A stretch of 64,000 nucleotides of DNA from an uncultured Butyrivibrio sp. (GCA_945928575.1 CAMENP010000005.1:62001-126000); one strand, 5' to 3'. Numbered from the stretch's first letter, positions 26,738 to 35,910 are shown. A program made the numbers and translations. Notes: generated by a model not told the origin, from the letters alone.

Positions 26738-27163
26738 TTATTCTGTTTCCTGTCCTATCCTTTTAAACATCGTTACTCTGGTTCCGCGTCCGGGCTCGGA
26801 CCACACATCCAGCCCGTCCATAAACACTTCCATGAAAGTAAATCCCATTCCCGAACGTTCGTCATCCGCGCCCGTCGTAAACATCGGTTCCATGGCTTTT
26901 TCAACATTATCTATGCCGCGTCCGTTGTCTTCGATAATTACTTTGAGTGTCTTTTCTTCGATTTCGGCAGTTAAAGTTATCAGTCCGCCTTTCTTATTGT
27001 ATCCATGTATCACCGAATTGGTCACCGCCTCTGAAACAGCGGTCTTTATGTCATTGATTTCCTCAAGTGTCGGGTCAAGTCTTGTTGCAAAAGCGGCCAC
27101 GCACACCCTGGCAAATCCTTCGTTTTCGGAAACGGCATCGAATTCAATTTTAATTCTGTCCAT
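26738..27163 (-). CDS. spoIIAB: Anti-sigma F factor (serine kinase)
   Basis: 141 aa, GHKL ATPase fold: SEAVTNSVIHGY (N-box), IEDNGRGI (G1) and RSGMGFTFMEVF (G2). It binds SigF and phosphorylates SpoIIAA on Ser. Starts 2 bp after spoIIAA and ends 14 bp before sigF. Length and motifs are standard. Confidence 0.95.
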   Translation of the reverse strand: MDRIKIEFDAVSENEGFARVCVAAFATRLDPTLEEINDIKTAVSEAVTNSVIHGYNKKGGLITLTAEIEEKTLKVIIEDNGRGIDNVEKAMEPMFTTGADDERSGMGFTFMEVFMDGLDVWSEPGRGTRVTMFKRIGQETE

Positions 27164-27165
27164 TG

Positions 27166-27504
27166 TTAATCCTCCTCATTTACTATCATGTCTATTTTGC
27201 TGTTTCTCTCGGTTATGCTGTTGAGCCCGAACAGTCCGAAAATCCTCTGCATCCTGCAGTTAAGATTGCTCACGAAAATTTCTCCTCCCATCGGGCGGAT
27301 TTTCTTGTATCTTCCCATTATCAGCCCGATTCCGGAGCTGTCCATAAAACTGACATTTTTGAAGTCAAAGGCAATATTCTTAATGCCCTTGTTATCGATA
27401 TTCATGTCAATTTCGCTTCTGATTGCCTCTGTGACATGATGGTCCAGATCGCACGATAGCTTTACAATAATAAGATTTTTTCTGGCAATACATATTCTGT
27501 CCAT
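27166..27504 (-). CDS. spoIIAA: Anti-anti-sigma F factor (STAS)
   Basis: 112 aa STAS domain. The phospho-serine site is in FMDSSGIGLIMGRY. Dephosphorylated SpoIIAA frees SigF from SpoIIAB. First gene of the operon, RBS AAGGGAG; the 50-bp leader contains an 18-bp near-palindrome and a TATAAT. Confidence 0.95.
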   Translation of the reverse strand: MDRICIARKNLIIVKLSCDLDHHVTEAIRSEIDMNIDNKGIKNIAFDFKNVSFMDSSGIGLIMGRYKKIRPMGGEIFVSNLNCRMQRIFGLFGLNSITERNSKIDMIVNEED

Positions 27505-27529
27505 TACAATTCTCCCTTCATTATATTAT

Positions 27530-27547
27530 ATTGCATCATGGTGCAAT
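27530..27547. promoter_or_regulatory. Near-palindrome in the spoIIA leader
   Basis: 18-bp dyad ATTGCATCATGGTGCAAT with one mismatched pair, 26 bp upstream of spoIIAA and next to AT-rich TATAAT sequence. Possible operator; no 0A box or sigmaH promoter could be recognised nearby. Confidence 0.3.
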
Positions 27548-27554
27548 ATCCCTC

Positions 27555-27596
27555 AAAAAAAGGCGGAGCAGTTAATATATAATTAATTGCTCCGCC
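27555..27596 (-). terminator. Terminator of the folC-TPR operon
   Basis: 15-bp stem (GGCGGAGCAGTTAAT / ATTAATTGCTCCGCC, one G-U) and a 5-nt loop, with seven A on the plus strand forming the U-tract of the minus transcript. 18 bp after the TPR gene stop. Confidence 0.8.
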
Positions 27597-27614
27597 GCTT
27601 ATTACAAGTGTGGT

Positions 27615-29000
27615 TTATTCTTCTGTACGTGAATTAACATATTCGTTAAGCTGTGTGGCAAATGTTGTATCACCGAACTTTGTGTTGACCACATCCACAT
27701 ATTTCTGTGCATTTTCAAGGTCATTAAGTCCATAATACGACATTGCAAGATAATACGGTGTCTCTACCGACTTATCGTCAAGTTCATATGCCTTCTCAAG
27801 GTATTTGGCCGCATCCACATAATTCTTCTGGTTATAAGCATTAAGCCCTGCCATATAAAATGTTCTTGCGCCTCCGTTACACTTATCTTCAAGCGTTGAA
27901 TATAAATCTTTCGCTGTCTGTGTCGGAAGCTGTGTTACATCTATATCAGCTAGCGCAAGTGCAGCCTTATCAACATCATTGGCAAGGTATTCGCTCACCG
28001 CTTCGACAAGTTTGGCATATAATGCAGTTTCTCCTGAATCGCCCTTATATTGCTCGAGTTCCTTATTGGCCGCATCCAGCTGCGAGTTCAGTTCTTCATT
28101 CTGCTTCTCCAATGTGGTTATCTCAACCGAATATCCGGAAAGCTGTTCGCTGTATTTCTTAATAGTGTCATTATTCTCATGCTGCGAACTCTGAAGTTTG
28201 GCAGGAACGATAAGGAACCATATAAGTGCCGCTCCTATGACTACACCGAGAAGGATGTATACAACCGTAAACACGCCGCTCGACGGCTCTTTGTATGAAT
28301 TACGCGGCAATATGACGTCATTGCCCGAAAGCGGTTTTCTCTTGGAATTCTTATAATATTCTTCATTATCATCAGCCGGCTGTGTCTGTGATGCGCCGTT
28401 GATTTCATCAATATATTTAAGAGCAAGCGTATTATTGCGGTCTGTCTTAAGAACTCTGTGAAGTACTTTAAGTGCTCTCTCGTCATCATTACGCTTCATA
28501 TATATAAGTGCCAGAAGAAGATTGGCTCTTATAAATTTCGGATATGTGGCAGTAACTTTTTTAAGCTGTATGAGTGCAACATCATCGCCGCCTTCTTTGG
28601 CCTTGGCAAGTGCGATATTATATCTCTTGGCTGCCTGGTTTATAAGTTCAAGCTTATTTGGATTGGCTTTAACCTTGCGGATATATACCTCCGCAACGTT
28701 ACGATCCTGTTTGAGATTAAGGCTTATGACCCACTCTGACAAAGCCATTGCAAGTTCGCCCATTTCGTAATAGACAAGTCCCAGCAGGTTGCGCGCCTTA
28801 ATATTTTTCTTATTAAGGCTGAGGCTGGTCTTGAGCGCTGTCACCGCACCGGTCAGATCTCTGACCTTAGCTTTCTCAAGTCCCTGATTATAATATGAAT
28901 TAGATGCTTTGACTACTATCTTGTACACGGAAACATCCGCTCCGCACTTAAGGCAGTAATCCTCATCCGACAATACACTGTTACATTTATAACATCTCAT
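27615..29000 (-). CDS. Membrane TPR protein with N-terminal zinc ribbon
   Basis: 461 aa. CYKCNSVLSDEDYCLKCG (residues 3-20) is a CxxC...CxxC zinc ribbon. TPR-like repeats follow (about 30-200: LGLVYYEMGELAMAL, NLLLALIYMKRNDDERAL). One transmembrane helix (about 245-267, VVYILLGVVIGAALIWFLI), then a Glu/Asn coiled coil (about 285-325) and further TPRs on the other side (TPYYLAMSYYGLNDLENAQKY). Probably a membrane scaffold with both cytoplasmic and external repeat arrays. Partner unknown. GGAGTTACACG RBS; 14 bp after the 47-aa gene. Confidence 0.85.
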   Translation of the reverse strand: MRCYKCNSVLSDEDYCLKCGADVSVYKIVVKASNSYYNQGLEKAKVRDLTGAVTALKTSLSLNKKNIKARNLLGLVYYEMGELAMALSEWVISLNLKQDRNVAEVYIRKVKANPNKLELINQAAKRYNIALAKAKEGGDDVALIQLKKVTATYPKFIRANLLLALIYMKRNDDERALKVLHRVLKTDRNNTLALKYIDEINGASQTQPADDNEEYYKNSKRKPLSGNDVILPRNSYKEPSSGVFTVVYILLGVVIGAALIWFLIVPAKLQSSQHENNDTIKKYSEQLSGYSVEITTLEKQNEELNSQLDAANKELEQYKGDSGETALYAKLVEAVSEYLANDVDKAALALADIDVTQLPTQTAKDLYSTLEDKCNGGARTFYMAGLNAYNQKNYVDAAKYLEKAYELDDKSVETPYYLAMSYYGLNDLENAQKYVDVVNTKFGDTTFATQLNEYVNSRTEE

Positions 29001-29014
29001 CGTGTAACTCCAAT

Positions 29015-29158
29015 CTATTGCTTATCCGTGATTTCTCTGATTATCTTATCAATGACGGCCGTAACGTCCGTGGTGTCATTGTTGTAAATGGCGTCTTCCG
29101 CTTCATCCACCTCAAGACTTGGCTGGAACTTCTTAATCTCTTCGTCAAAATCTATCAT
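29015..29158 (-). CDS. 47-aa acidic protein between folC and the TPR gene
   Basis: Too short for the ORF track. The ATG overlaps the folC stop as ATGA, with an RBS GGAGGAATAATAT inside folC. Protein MIDFDEEIKKFQPSLEVDEA, then a helix VTAVIDKIIREITDKQ, stop TAG at 29015. Strongly acidic, no Cys or membrane helix. The coupling, RBS and tight fit between two genes support translation. Function unknown. Confidence 0.7.
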   Translation of the reverse strand: MIDFDEEIKKFQPSLEVDEAEDAIYNNDTTDVTAVIDKIIREITDKQ

Positions 29159-30423
29159 ATATTATTCCTCCTTATATATCGGATAATTTCTCCTGCAAAA
29201 TACAGCGAACCCGCCGCAAACACATCTCTTCCGGCTTTGATTTCCTCAAAAGCAAGCTCACATCCGTCAGCTATGTTCCCTGCTTTGCAGACAGACATTC
29301 CGCCCTGTCTGAAACATTCACATATTGTGTGTACGTCAAGGCCTCTCTTATCTTCAAGCTGCAACGCAATGCATTTGTCAAAAAGACCGCTTTTGCATAT
29401 GCTGTCAATCATGCCTTCATAATGCTTGTCCTTCACTGCCGAGAAGAAAATAACATTTCCGCCTTCCGGCTTAAGCATTCTCACGGAATCAAGGAACTGC
29501 TTTATTCCGTCGTCATTATGCGCTCCGTCAATGATAAATCCGTCAGCTACGCGCTGCATACGGCCCATCCAGAAAGCCTTTAAAAGGCCCTTTCTTATCA
29601 CATCCGTATCAGTTATCCCCAATACTCCTGCCGCAGTAACCGCAAGCGAAGCATTATCCGGCTGATAATGTGCCGGTGAATTCACCTCAAAGCGCTCATT
29701 ACAATAATACATATTATTCAATGAAAAATCAATCTTTTTATCGTCAGCATATATTATGTTTATGTTCTTTTTATTTATCTCATATGATATCGCGCCACGT
29801 CTGCGTATCGTGTCAGTTATAACCTCTGCCACATCTTCCCGGTCCCTCATCCATACAACAGGCACATCAGGCTTAATAATCCCGGCTTTCTCTGCGGCAA
29901 TTTCCGCATGAGTATTACCCAGATATTCCATATGGTCAAGTCCGATAGATGTAATCACACACACAGCAGGCTTCTTGATTATGTTAGTCGCATCGAGTCT
30001 TCCGCCAAGTCCCGTCTCAAGTATTATATAATCGGGTGACCTGTCCGCAAAATACTTCATAGCCATCCCAAACAGAAATTCAAAGAAAGACGGGTGTTCA
30101 TTCATCTTTTCAGCCGCCACCTTGGTTATCACAAAAATTTTTTCAAATTCTTCGTCAGAAATCATTGTATCATTATATACAATACGTTCATTTATATCCA
30201 CCAGATGCGGTGAAGTAAACAACCCGACGTTATAACCCGCTTCCCTCAATATGCTGTTAAGATATTCGCACACCGAACCCTTGCCGTTGGTTCCGGCCAC
30301 ATGTATTATCTTTGAATCAGGACATAACGCACCAAGTTCTTTAATGAAGTTCTCCGTATTGGCAAGTGATGTTTTCCGTGAAAACTTCGGTATATCATAT
30401 ATGTATTGGATTTCTCTGTTCAT
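29155..30423 (-). CDS. folC: Bifunctional folylpolyglutamate/dihydrofolate synthase
   Basis: 422 aa from MNREIQYIYDIPKFS; GGGAGACTAAG precedes this ATG and the ORF-track extension of 53 codons runs through the intergenic region. Mur-ligase fold: ATP-binding HVAGTNGKGSVCEYL (P-loop), TSPHLVDINERI, LETGLGGRLDATN, ITSIGLDHMEYLG, and VADGFIIDGAHNDDG. Adds glutamate to dihydropteroate and folates. Opens an operon with the 47-aa and TPR genes. Confidence 0.94.
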   Translation of the reverse strand: MNREIQYIYDIPKFSRKTSLANTENFIKELGALCPDSKIIHVAGTNGKGSVCEYLNSILREAGYNVGLFTSPHLVDINERIVYNDTMISDEEFEKIFVITKVAAEKMNEHPSFFEFLFGMAMKYFADRSPDYIILETGLGGRLDATNIIKKPAVCVITSIGLDHMEYLGNTHAEIAAEKAGIIKPDVPVVWMRDREDVAEVITDTIRRRGAISYEINKKNINIIYADDKKIDFSLNNMYYCNERFEVNSPAHYQPDNASLAVTAAGVLGITDTDVIRKGLLKAFWMGRMQRVADGFIIDGAHNDDGIKQFLDSVRMLKPEGGNVIFFSAVKDKHYEGMIDSICKSGLFDKCIALQLEDKRGLDVHTICECFRQGGMSVCKAGNIADGCELAFEEIKAGRDVFAAGSLYFAGEIIRYIRRNNI

Positions 30424-30474
30424 CTTAGTCTCCCGTGTATAGATTCTATATAAAAAAATATTACATATCAAGCA

Positions 30475-30529
30475 ATAAAAAACGCAAAAGAAGACATCTT
30501 TCGCCCTATAACGCGTATACGATGTCTTC
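30475..30529 (-). terminator. Likely terminator of the DnaJ operon
   Basis: 9-bp arms GAAGACATC / GATGTCTTC (30490-30498, 30521-30529) with a 22-nt loop, followed on the minus strand by TTTTGCGTTTTTTATT. The loop is long, so moderate support. Confidence 0.5.
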
Positions 30530-30535
30530 CTGTCA

Positions 30536-31222
30536 TTACATACAGCCTCTTCCGCAGCAGCATCCGCTGCAAAGCATTTCAAGGCACAATAATCTCATGC
30601 AGCATGAACCTGTGCTTCCGTTGCCCGTATCATAAGCGTTTCCCATGTTCTGATACCATGTTCCGCCATTCTCAAGCTGGGAAAGAAGATTAATATATTC
30701 CTGATTGCCCGGTTCAAGATTAACCGCCTGTCTGGCATCTTCTCTCGCATTAATGATATTGCCCATTCCGTAATTAGCATACGCATGTACATAATACCAT
30801 CTTGCATTATGCTCTGACAACGGCATTCCGTCAAGCACATTCATAGCTTCAGCATATCTTCCGTTATTGATATAATTAATCGCGGCATTTATTCTCGGTC
30901 CGTCATTGGAGTACGTTCCGCCGTAGCCCTGGCCGAATCCACCAAATCCGCCGTAGCCATATCCGCCGTATGCGCCTCCTCCGGCGCCCGGTCCCGAACC
31001 GGCTCTGTTATTGCCGTATGAGCCTTCACCATGTTCGCGCTCGTACATAATCTGATTATATGCTTCCTGTATTTCTTTGAATTTCTCTTCCGCCTGAGCC
31101 TTATTGGGATTATTGACATTGGCATCCGGATGATATATTCTGCTGAGCTTTCTGTATGCTTTCTTAATCTCATCCGCGCTTGCATCCCTTGATATGCCAA
31201 GCACTGAATACGGGTCTGTCAT
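30536..31222 (-). CDS. DnaJ-domain protein with Gly-rich linker and Cys-rich tail
   Basis: 228 aa from [15 protein letters not shown] (GAGGAAATAGC RBS). J-domain (1-70) with the HPD motif in RIYHPDAN. A Gly/Tyr-rich linker ([19 protein letters not shown], about 88-115), then TPR-like helices ([31 protein letters not shown]). The last 25 residues contain clustered Cys ([22 protein letters not shown]), which may bind metal or be lipid/membrane associated. Not full-length DnaJ: no central zinc-finger domain. One base separates it from DUF5685. Confidence 0.88.
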   Translation of the reverse strand: MTDPYSVLGISRDASADEIKKAYRKLSRIYHPDANVNNPNKAQAEEKFKEIQEAYNQIMYEREHGEGSYGNNRAGSGPGAGGGAYGGYGYGGFGGFGQGYGGTYSNDGPRINAAINYINNGRYAEAMNVLDGMPLSEHNARWYYVHAYANYGMGNIINAREDARQAVNLEPGNQEYINLLSQLENGGTWYQNMGNAYDTGNGSTGSCCMRLLCLEMLCSGCCCGRGCM

Positions 31223-31223
31223 G

Positions 31224-32069
31224 CTATTTCCTCTCCTCGGAACCGGCCTCATGCCTGCGGCTGCAGACCTTATTGAATCCTGACCAGATTCCGGAATAAA
31301 TTATATTTCTAATTATATCAGCATTGTCAAGCACCGGCAGCGTCTCGAACGCTTTCGCCGCCTCCGATGCATATGCTATCTCAATCTGTCTGACATCATC
31401 TTCAAAACCCGGATTGCAAGACATCGAAATGAACGGATTATAGTTATCTTTACGGATATCGCGTTCCAGATCATCAAACGCATCCATAATATATATATAT
31501 TTGCCCAGATAAAAACCCATGCGCTTAAGGCCTGCGCTCCATTCATCCTGTCTGTAATCAAATATCTCGGCAAGCATTCTTCCCGTAGGTCCCGCCGCAA
31601 TATCCGGGGACTCCGTCTTCAGATCCTCACATTCCTTCTGTTCTGCGATATATGTCTGTACAGCCTGTGCCTGCCTGGGATATAGCTTCTTTGCTTTATT
31701 AAATGCCGATTTAATAAGCGCCGATAAAGCATTGGACCGCAGCTTTCTCTCGTCTTCCCAGTCATCCTTCAGCTTATAATATGTCAACATAATATTAACC
31801 GCTGCGGCATAATCGGTATATTCGTTATATAATGCCTCATGCTTCTTAACCGGATGCGGGATGCACCTGTGCATGGCCGGAGCTGTATTATCTTCATAAA
31901 GCGCGGAAAGAACTATCGCCATAAATGTCATATCATATGTGAGTGTCATCCTGCCGGACAGGCCGTAATGCTCTCCGAGGCTGTGGCACACGCCGCAGTA
32001 GAAAGCCCTGTAGCGGCGGTAATCCTTAATCTTAAGTTCGTCCTTGTTGACTGTAATATATCCGAACAT
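31224..32069 (-). CDS. DUF5685 family protein
   Basis: 281 aa, helical. N-terminal segment [21 protein letters not shown] with a CxxC, then [18 protein letters not shown], and a central [18 protein letters not shown] that resembles the Asp-rich helix of isoprenoid-synthase-like folds. I recognise it as DUF5685, often next to a DnaJ gene; the function is unknown. RBS GGAGGCTTGA. Confidence 0.85.
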   Translation of the reverse strand: MFGYITVNKDELKIKDYRRYRAFYCGVCHSLGEHYGLSGRMTLTYDMTFMAIVLSALYEDNTAPAMHRCIPHPVKKHEALYNEYTDYAAAVNIMLTYYKLKDDWEDERKLRSNALSALIKSAFNKAKKLYPRQAQAVQTYIAEQKECEDLKTESPDIAAGPTGRMLAEIFDYRQDEWSAGLKRMGFYLGKYIYIMDAFDDLERDIRKDNYNPFISMSCNPGFEDDVRQIEIAYASEAAKAFETLPVLDNADIIRNIIYSGIWSGFNKVCSRRHEAGSEERK

Positions 32070-32082
32070 TCAAGCCTCCGTA

Positions 32083-32526
32083 TCAGGTCTTCTTAATAAA
32101 TTCAATCCTGCAGTTCGGACACTTGATACATATTCTGCCCTTATGCTTAGGAACCCTTATCTTCTGTGAGCAGTTCGGGCATTTGAATATGCGGTGTGTC
32201 TTACGGTCGGCGGCCTGCTTCTCCTTATTGGTCATCGGACGGCCGGAATATGTGTTATTACCGCCATATGTTCCGTGGCTGCCTCTTCCGTTGCGGTATC
32301 GTATTGAGCAATATTTCTGATTTTCCGCACTTCTTGCCGCATAATTGCGTGAAAAAATCCTGAAATAAGAATATCCCAGTACAAGCAGCGCAGGAATAAA
32401 TACCACTTTCACAAATATTGATACGATCAGCAGAATAACCGTAATTATATTAAGGAAACGGCCGAACTCGTCCATTCCGTATCTTCCTGACATAAAATTA
32501 GAAAATTTATCTCTGAATCGTGACAT
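32083..32526 (-). CDS. Small membrane protein with C-terminal zinc ribbon
   Basis: 147 aa from [17 protein letters not shown], with AAAGGGA in the upstream extension. Two hydrophobic segments (about 25-60), then a basic linker and [26 protein letters not shown]: a CxxC-CxxC zinc ribbon at the C-terminus. First gene of the zinc-ribbon-DUF5685-DnaJ operon. Function unknown; a link to protein quality control is only suggested by the J-protein. Confidence 0.8.
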   Translation of the reverse strand: MSRFRDKFSNFMSGRYGMDEFGRFLNIITVILLIVSIFVKVVFIPALLVLGYSYFRIFSRNYAARSAENQKYCSIRYRNGRGSHGTYGGNNTYSGRPMTNKEKQAADRKTHRIFKCPNCSQKIRVPKHKGRICIKCPNCRIEFIKKT

Positions 32527-32667
32527 AAATCTGTTCCCTTTCATCTTGATTTATATACATCTTACTCTTTTTTATCCGATTATTCCATTAAAAAAGAATA
32601 ATAAATTATTAAATTTATATAAAATACACATACAATAAGTAATACATTTCTGCTTAAAAAAACACGA

Positions 32668-32697
32668 TTGTACAAGGGTTCGTGACAATGATACAAT
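32668..32697 (+). promoter_or_regulatory. Putative promoter of the GH43-GH27 operon
   Basis: TTGTAC, 18-bp spacer, TACAAT, 29 bp before the GH43 ATG. The hexamers are part of an imperfect ATTGTA/TACAAT dyad, which might be an operator. Low to moderate support. Confidence 0.4.
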
Positions 32698-32726
32698 TAA
32701 TCCAGATTTATTTACGGAGGTTTATT

Positions 32727-34235
32727 ATGAGATATACTAATCCAGTGTTAAAGGGATTTTATCCCGACCCAAGTGTATGTGCCGCAAACGGCAGATACTA
32801 CCTTGTATGCAGCTCGTTCCAGTTTTTCCCGGGAGTACCGCTTTTTGAAAGCGAAGACCTTGTCAACTGGAATCAGATAGGCCATGTCCTTACCAGACCG
32901 TCACAGGTTATGCTTAACAAAATCAACAGTTCCGGCGGCGTATTTGCCCCTACGATAAGATTTAACGACGGCCGTTTCTACATGGTTACCACCAATGATA
33001 CGACTCACAAACATTTTTATGTGTATACCGACGACATCCACGGAGAGTGGTCAGAGCCGATAACTGTCGACCAGAACGGAATCGACCCATCCCTTTACTT
33101 TGAAGACGGCCATGCTTACTTTATAAGCAATGGTTCCGATGATAACGGAGTTCCCGGTGTTGTCCAGTGTGAAATCGATATTGCGACCGGCCGCAAACTT
33201 ACCCCCAGCCGTACCATATGGCAGGGTTCCGGCGGACGTTATCTTGAAAGCCCGCATTTATATAAAATTAACGGGAGCTATTATCTTATGGCTGCCGAGG
33301 GAGGCACGGAATACGGTCATATGATCACTTATGCCCGTTCTGACAGCCCTTGGGGACCTTTTACCAATTATCCGTATAATCCGGTTCTTACAAACCGCAA
33401 CAAAGCGCCTTTCCTGATTCAGGGAATCGGTCACGGAGATCTGATTCAGGATGCACACGGCGACTGGCATATTCTGTCACTCGGTTTCAGGCAGATACAT
33501 ATGTGGCAGCCTTATCATCACCTTGGACGTGAAGTTTTCCTCACACCGGTCACATTCGATGCAAATGGCTGGTTCAGTGCGGGAACTGCCGGCACCACAG
33601 ACTATTCTTACGAGATTAACGGCGATTTTGTACAGAATCCGGTTAAAAAATACACTTTCGAATCAACAGAATGGGATAAAGACTGGTGTTATTTAAGACA
33701 TCCTGTCACTTCAAATTACGAACTTTCCAAGCATTCGGCCGTCTTATACGGTACGGATATCACTCTGGACGAATGCGACACTCCTACTTTCATCGGAATA
33801 AGGCAGCGCGATTTCGATATGGACTGCGAATGTGATATAAGATGCGAGCGCGGCGAGGCAGGTATCACATTATATATGGATGAATTTGAGCACTATGATA
33901 TTGCTTTGCGCAAGGGCGCTTCCGGACACGAGGCCGTACTTAAACTGAATATCGGTAACATCAAGCATGTTCAGTCAATCGTTCCCGTAAGCAGCGACAA
34001 CATAAGACTTATAATACGTTCTGACAGCATGCAGTATCATTTCTATGTATGGGATAACGGCAGGGAAGTTTTTCTCGGCGATGCTTATACCAAGTTCTTA
34101 TCAAGTGAGGTTGCCGGCGGATTTACGGGTGTCGTAATCGGATTATATGCGGTCGGAAGCCATAACCGTGCTGAATTTACCAATCTTGAATGTTCTTACG
34201 ATGATTGGGATTTTGCGAAAGGAATGAATACATAA
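32727..34235 (+). CDS. Glycoside hydrolase family 43 (beta-xylosidase/arabinofuranosidase type)
   Basis: 502 aa from MRYTNPVLKGFYPDPSV; GGAGG lies 6 nt before this ATG. Five-bladed propeller catalytic residues: Asp in FYPDPS (general base), Asp in GIDPSLYFEDG (pKa modulator) and Glu in YLESPHLYK (acid). A C-terminal beta-sandwich (about 325-495, LYGTDITLDECDTPTFIGIRQ) matches the GH43 C-terminal accessory domain. No signal peptide, so it acts on imported oligosaccharides. Substrate (xylo- or arabino-oligosaccharide) is inferred from the family. The stop overlaps the GH27 start. Confidence 0.9.
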   Translation: MRYTNPVLKGFYPDPSVCAANGRYYLVCSSFQFFPGVPLFESEDLVNWNQIGHVLTRPSQVMLNKINSSGGVFAPTIRFNDGRFYMVTTNDTTHKHFYVYTDDIHGEWSEPITVDQNGIDPSLYFEDGHAYFISNGSDDNGVPGVVQCEIDIATGRKLTPSRTIWQGSGGRYLESPHLYKINGSYYLMAAEGGTEYGHMITYARSDSPWGPFTNYPYNPVLTNRNKAPFLIQGIGHGDLIQDAHGDWHILSLGFRQIHMWQPYHHLGREVFLTPVTFDANGWFSAGTAGTTDYSYEINGDFVQNPVKKYTFESTEWDKDWCYLRHPVTSNYELSKHSAVLYGTDITLDECDTPTFIGIRQRDFDMDCECDIRCERGEAGITLYMDEFEHYDIALRKGASGHEAVLKLNIGNIKHVQSIVPVSSDNIRLIIRSDSMQYHFYVWDNGREVFLGDAYTKFLSSEVAGGFTGVVIGLYAVGSHNRAEFTNLECSYDDWDFAKGMNT

Positions 34236-35500
34236 TGAATGCTATCAAAGCCCCTATGGGGTGGAACAGTTGGGACTGTTACGGCGCTTCGGTCACAGAG
34301 GACATTGTCCGTGCCAATGCTGATTTTATGGCTGCCAATCTTCTTATATACGGTTGGGAATATATCGTAGTTGATATCCAGTGGTACGAGCCGACCGCTG
34401 TTACACATGAATACCACCCGTTCACCGAATTGTGTATGGACGAATATTCAAGACTTATTCCGGATGAGAAACGTTTTCCGTCTTCTAAGGGCGGTCTGGG
34501 ATTTGCTCCGCTTGCCGAATATGTGCATTCACTCGGTCTTAAATTCGGAATACATATAATGCGCGGTATTCCGAGACAGGCTGTGCATAATAACACCTCG
34601 ATCAAAAACAGTACTCATACGGCAAGGGAAATTGCTAAGACGGCGAGCATCTGTGCATGGAATACGGATATGTACGGAGTTGACCCGGCTAAGGAAGGCG
34701 CAGAGGAATATTACGAGAGTCTTTTTGAATTATATGCCTCATGGGGTGTCGATTTCATAAAATGCGATGACATCTGCCGTGAGCTTCCTCATGAAGAGGA
34801 AGAACTAAAGCTCATAAGCAAGTGCTTATACAGCTGCGGACGGGATATGATATTCAGTCTGTCTCCCGGTCCCGCTCTTATCGATAAAGCGGAAGTTTAC
34901 AAACAGACTTCCAACATGTGGCGCATAACCGATGATTTCTGGGATAAATGGGAGCTCTTATACAATATGTTTGAGCGTGCCGAGAAATGGTGTATACATA
35001 CAGGTGCCGGTCACTGGCCGGATGCAGACATGCTTCCTATCGGTCCTTTACGTCAGGATTATGATATTAATGACCATACCAATTTCACGCAGGATGAGCA
35101 GATTACCATGCTGACATTATGGAGTATTTTCCGCTCACCACTGATGATTGGCGGAGAGATGACACGTTTTGATGATTTCACCATGAAGTTAATTACCTGT
35201 GACGGAATCCTTAAAATGCATTCCGATGCGCGTAATTCGCATCCTGTATGGCGCAGGATTTACAATGGGTGTGAATACATATTGTGGACAGCCACTTCTG
35301 CATGCGGCGGTAATTATATCGCCATATTCAACACCGGTGCTTCTGACGGCAGTATAGAAATTAATCTAAGGGATATCGAACTTTATGACCCTGTAACTGA
35401 TGTCACGGAATTATGGAGCGGCACAGGATACGGCTGTTGCGATAATGTTATCAATGTATCGTTAAACAGCCACGGTGCTAAAGCTTTTCTTGTAAGATAA
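34235..35500 (+). CDS. Glycoside hydrolase family 27 (alpha-galactosidase-like)
   Basis: 421 aa, ATG overlapping the GH43 stop as TAATG. GH27 signatures: APMGWNSWDCYGA at the start, LKFGIHIMRGIPRQAV, and VDFIKCDDIC with the nucleophile Asp; a C-terminal beta domain follows (YDPVTDVTELWSG). No signal peptide. GH27 includes alpha-galactosidase, alpha-N-acetylgalactosaminidase and beta-L-arabinopyranosidase; pairing with GH43 makes a pentose-rich or arabinogalactan-type oligosaccharide plausible, but this is inference. No transporter or regulator is adjacent. Confidence 0.9.
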   Translation: MNAIKAPMGWNSWDCYGASVTEDIVRANADFMAANLLIYGWEYIVVDIQWYEPTAVTHEYHPFTELCMDEYSRLIPDEKRFPSSKGGLGFAPLAEYVHSLGLKFGIHIMRGIPRQAVHNNTSIKNSTHTAREIAKTASICAWNTDMYGVDPAKEGAEEYYESLFELYASWGVDFIKCDDICRELPHEEEELKLISKCLYSCGRDMIFSLSPGPALIDKAEVYKQTSNMWRITDDFWDKWELLYNMFERAEKWCIHTGAGHWPDADMLPIGPLRQDYDINDHTNFTQDEQITMLTLWSIFRSPLMIGGEMTRFDDFTMKLITCDGILKMHSDARNSHPVWRRIYNGCEYILWTATSACGGNYIAIFNTGASDGSIEINLRDIELYDPVTDVTELWSGTGYGCCDNVINVSLNSHGAKAFLVR

Positions 35501-35849
35501 GATATATATGTGTGCATGTTAAATAGCTTCAGGCTTTGTGTGACGGATTTAAGGCTTTTGAGGTGTATTGATCGATACTATCCCAGGCTTGAAATTTAAC
35601 AATTCACACTTTTTTGCGGTTTTCATGGCATTTGGTATCAATTTGGCAGGCTTAATATTGTAATATATTAAATTTCATATATATTTCAATATATCTATTA
35701 TCATATATTGTCATGTCAGAGTATCGCATACAACAAGTAATTGACACCAAATTGCTGATTTTGGCCAAAAAAGTATGAAAATATCGTATTGTATACTGAA
35801 GTATTTTGCATCCGGCGGCGCATATCACCGCGCCGCCATCAAAAAATAA
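35501..35849. other. Intergenic stretch with inverted repeats, no gene seen
   Basis: About 350 bp, AT-rich in the middle. It holds GTTAAAT (about 35519) facing ATTTAAC (about 35594). CATTTGGTATCAAT (35629-35642) is inverted relative to ATTGACACCAAATTG (35740-35754) with one mismatch. A perfect GGCGGCGC/GCGCCGCC hairpin (35814-35837) lacks a T-tract. No ORF with an RBS. Could be a degraded element, a regulatory leader or an uncharacterised small RNA; nothing decides. Confidence 0.4.
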
Positions 35850-35903
35850 GGCGTGTGAAAAAACGAAATTAGGTAATCCTTAGCTCTTCGTTTTTCACAC
35901 GCC
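35850..35903. terminator. Bidirectional terminator after the metal ATPase
   Basis: Arms GGCGTGTGAAAAAACGAA and TTCGTTTTTCACACGCC (one bulged base) with a 19-nt loop. T-rich sequence lies on both sides. Eight bp after the ATPase stop. Confidence 0.75.
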
Positions 35904-35910
35904 CTGATTT

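Noticed and set aside
27530-27547. SigmaH promoter or 0A box before spoIIAA
   Set aside because: Only 50 bp lie between the terminator and spoIIAA. I found TATAAT and a palindrome, but no 0A box or convincing sigmaH -35/-10.
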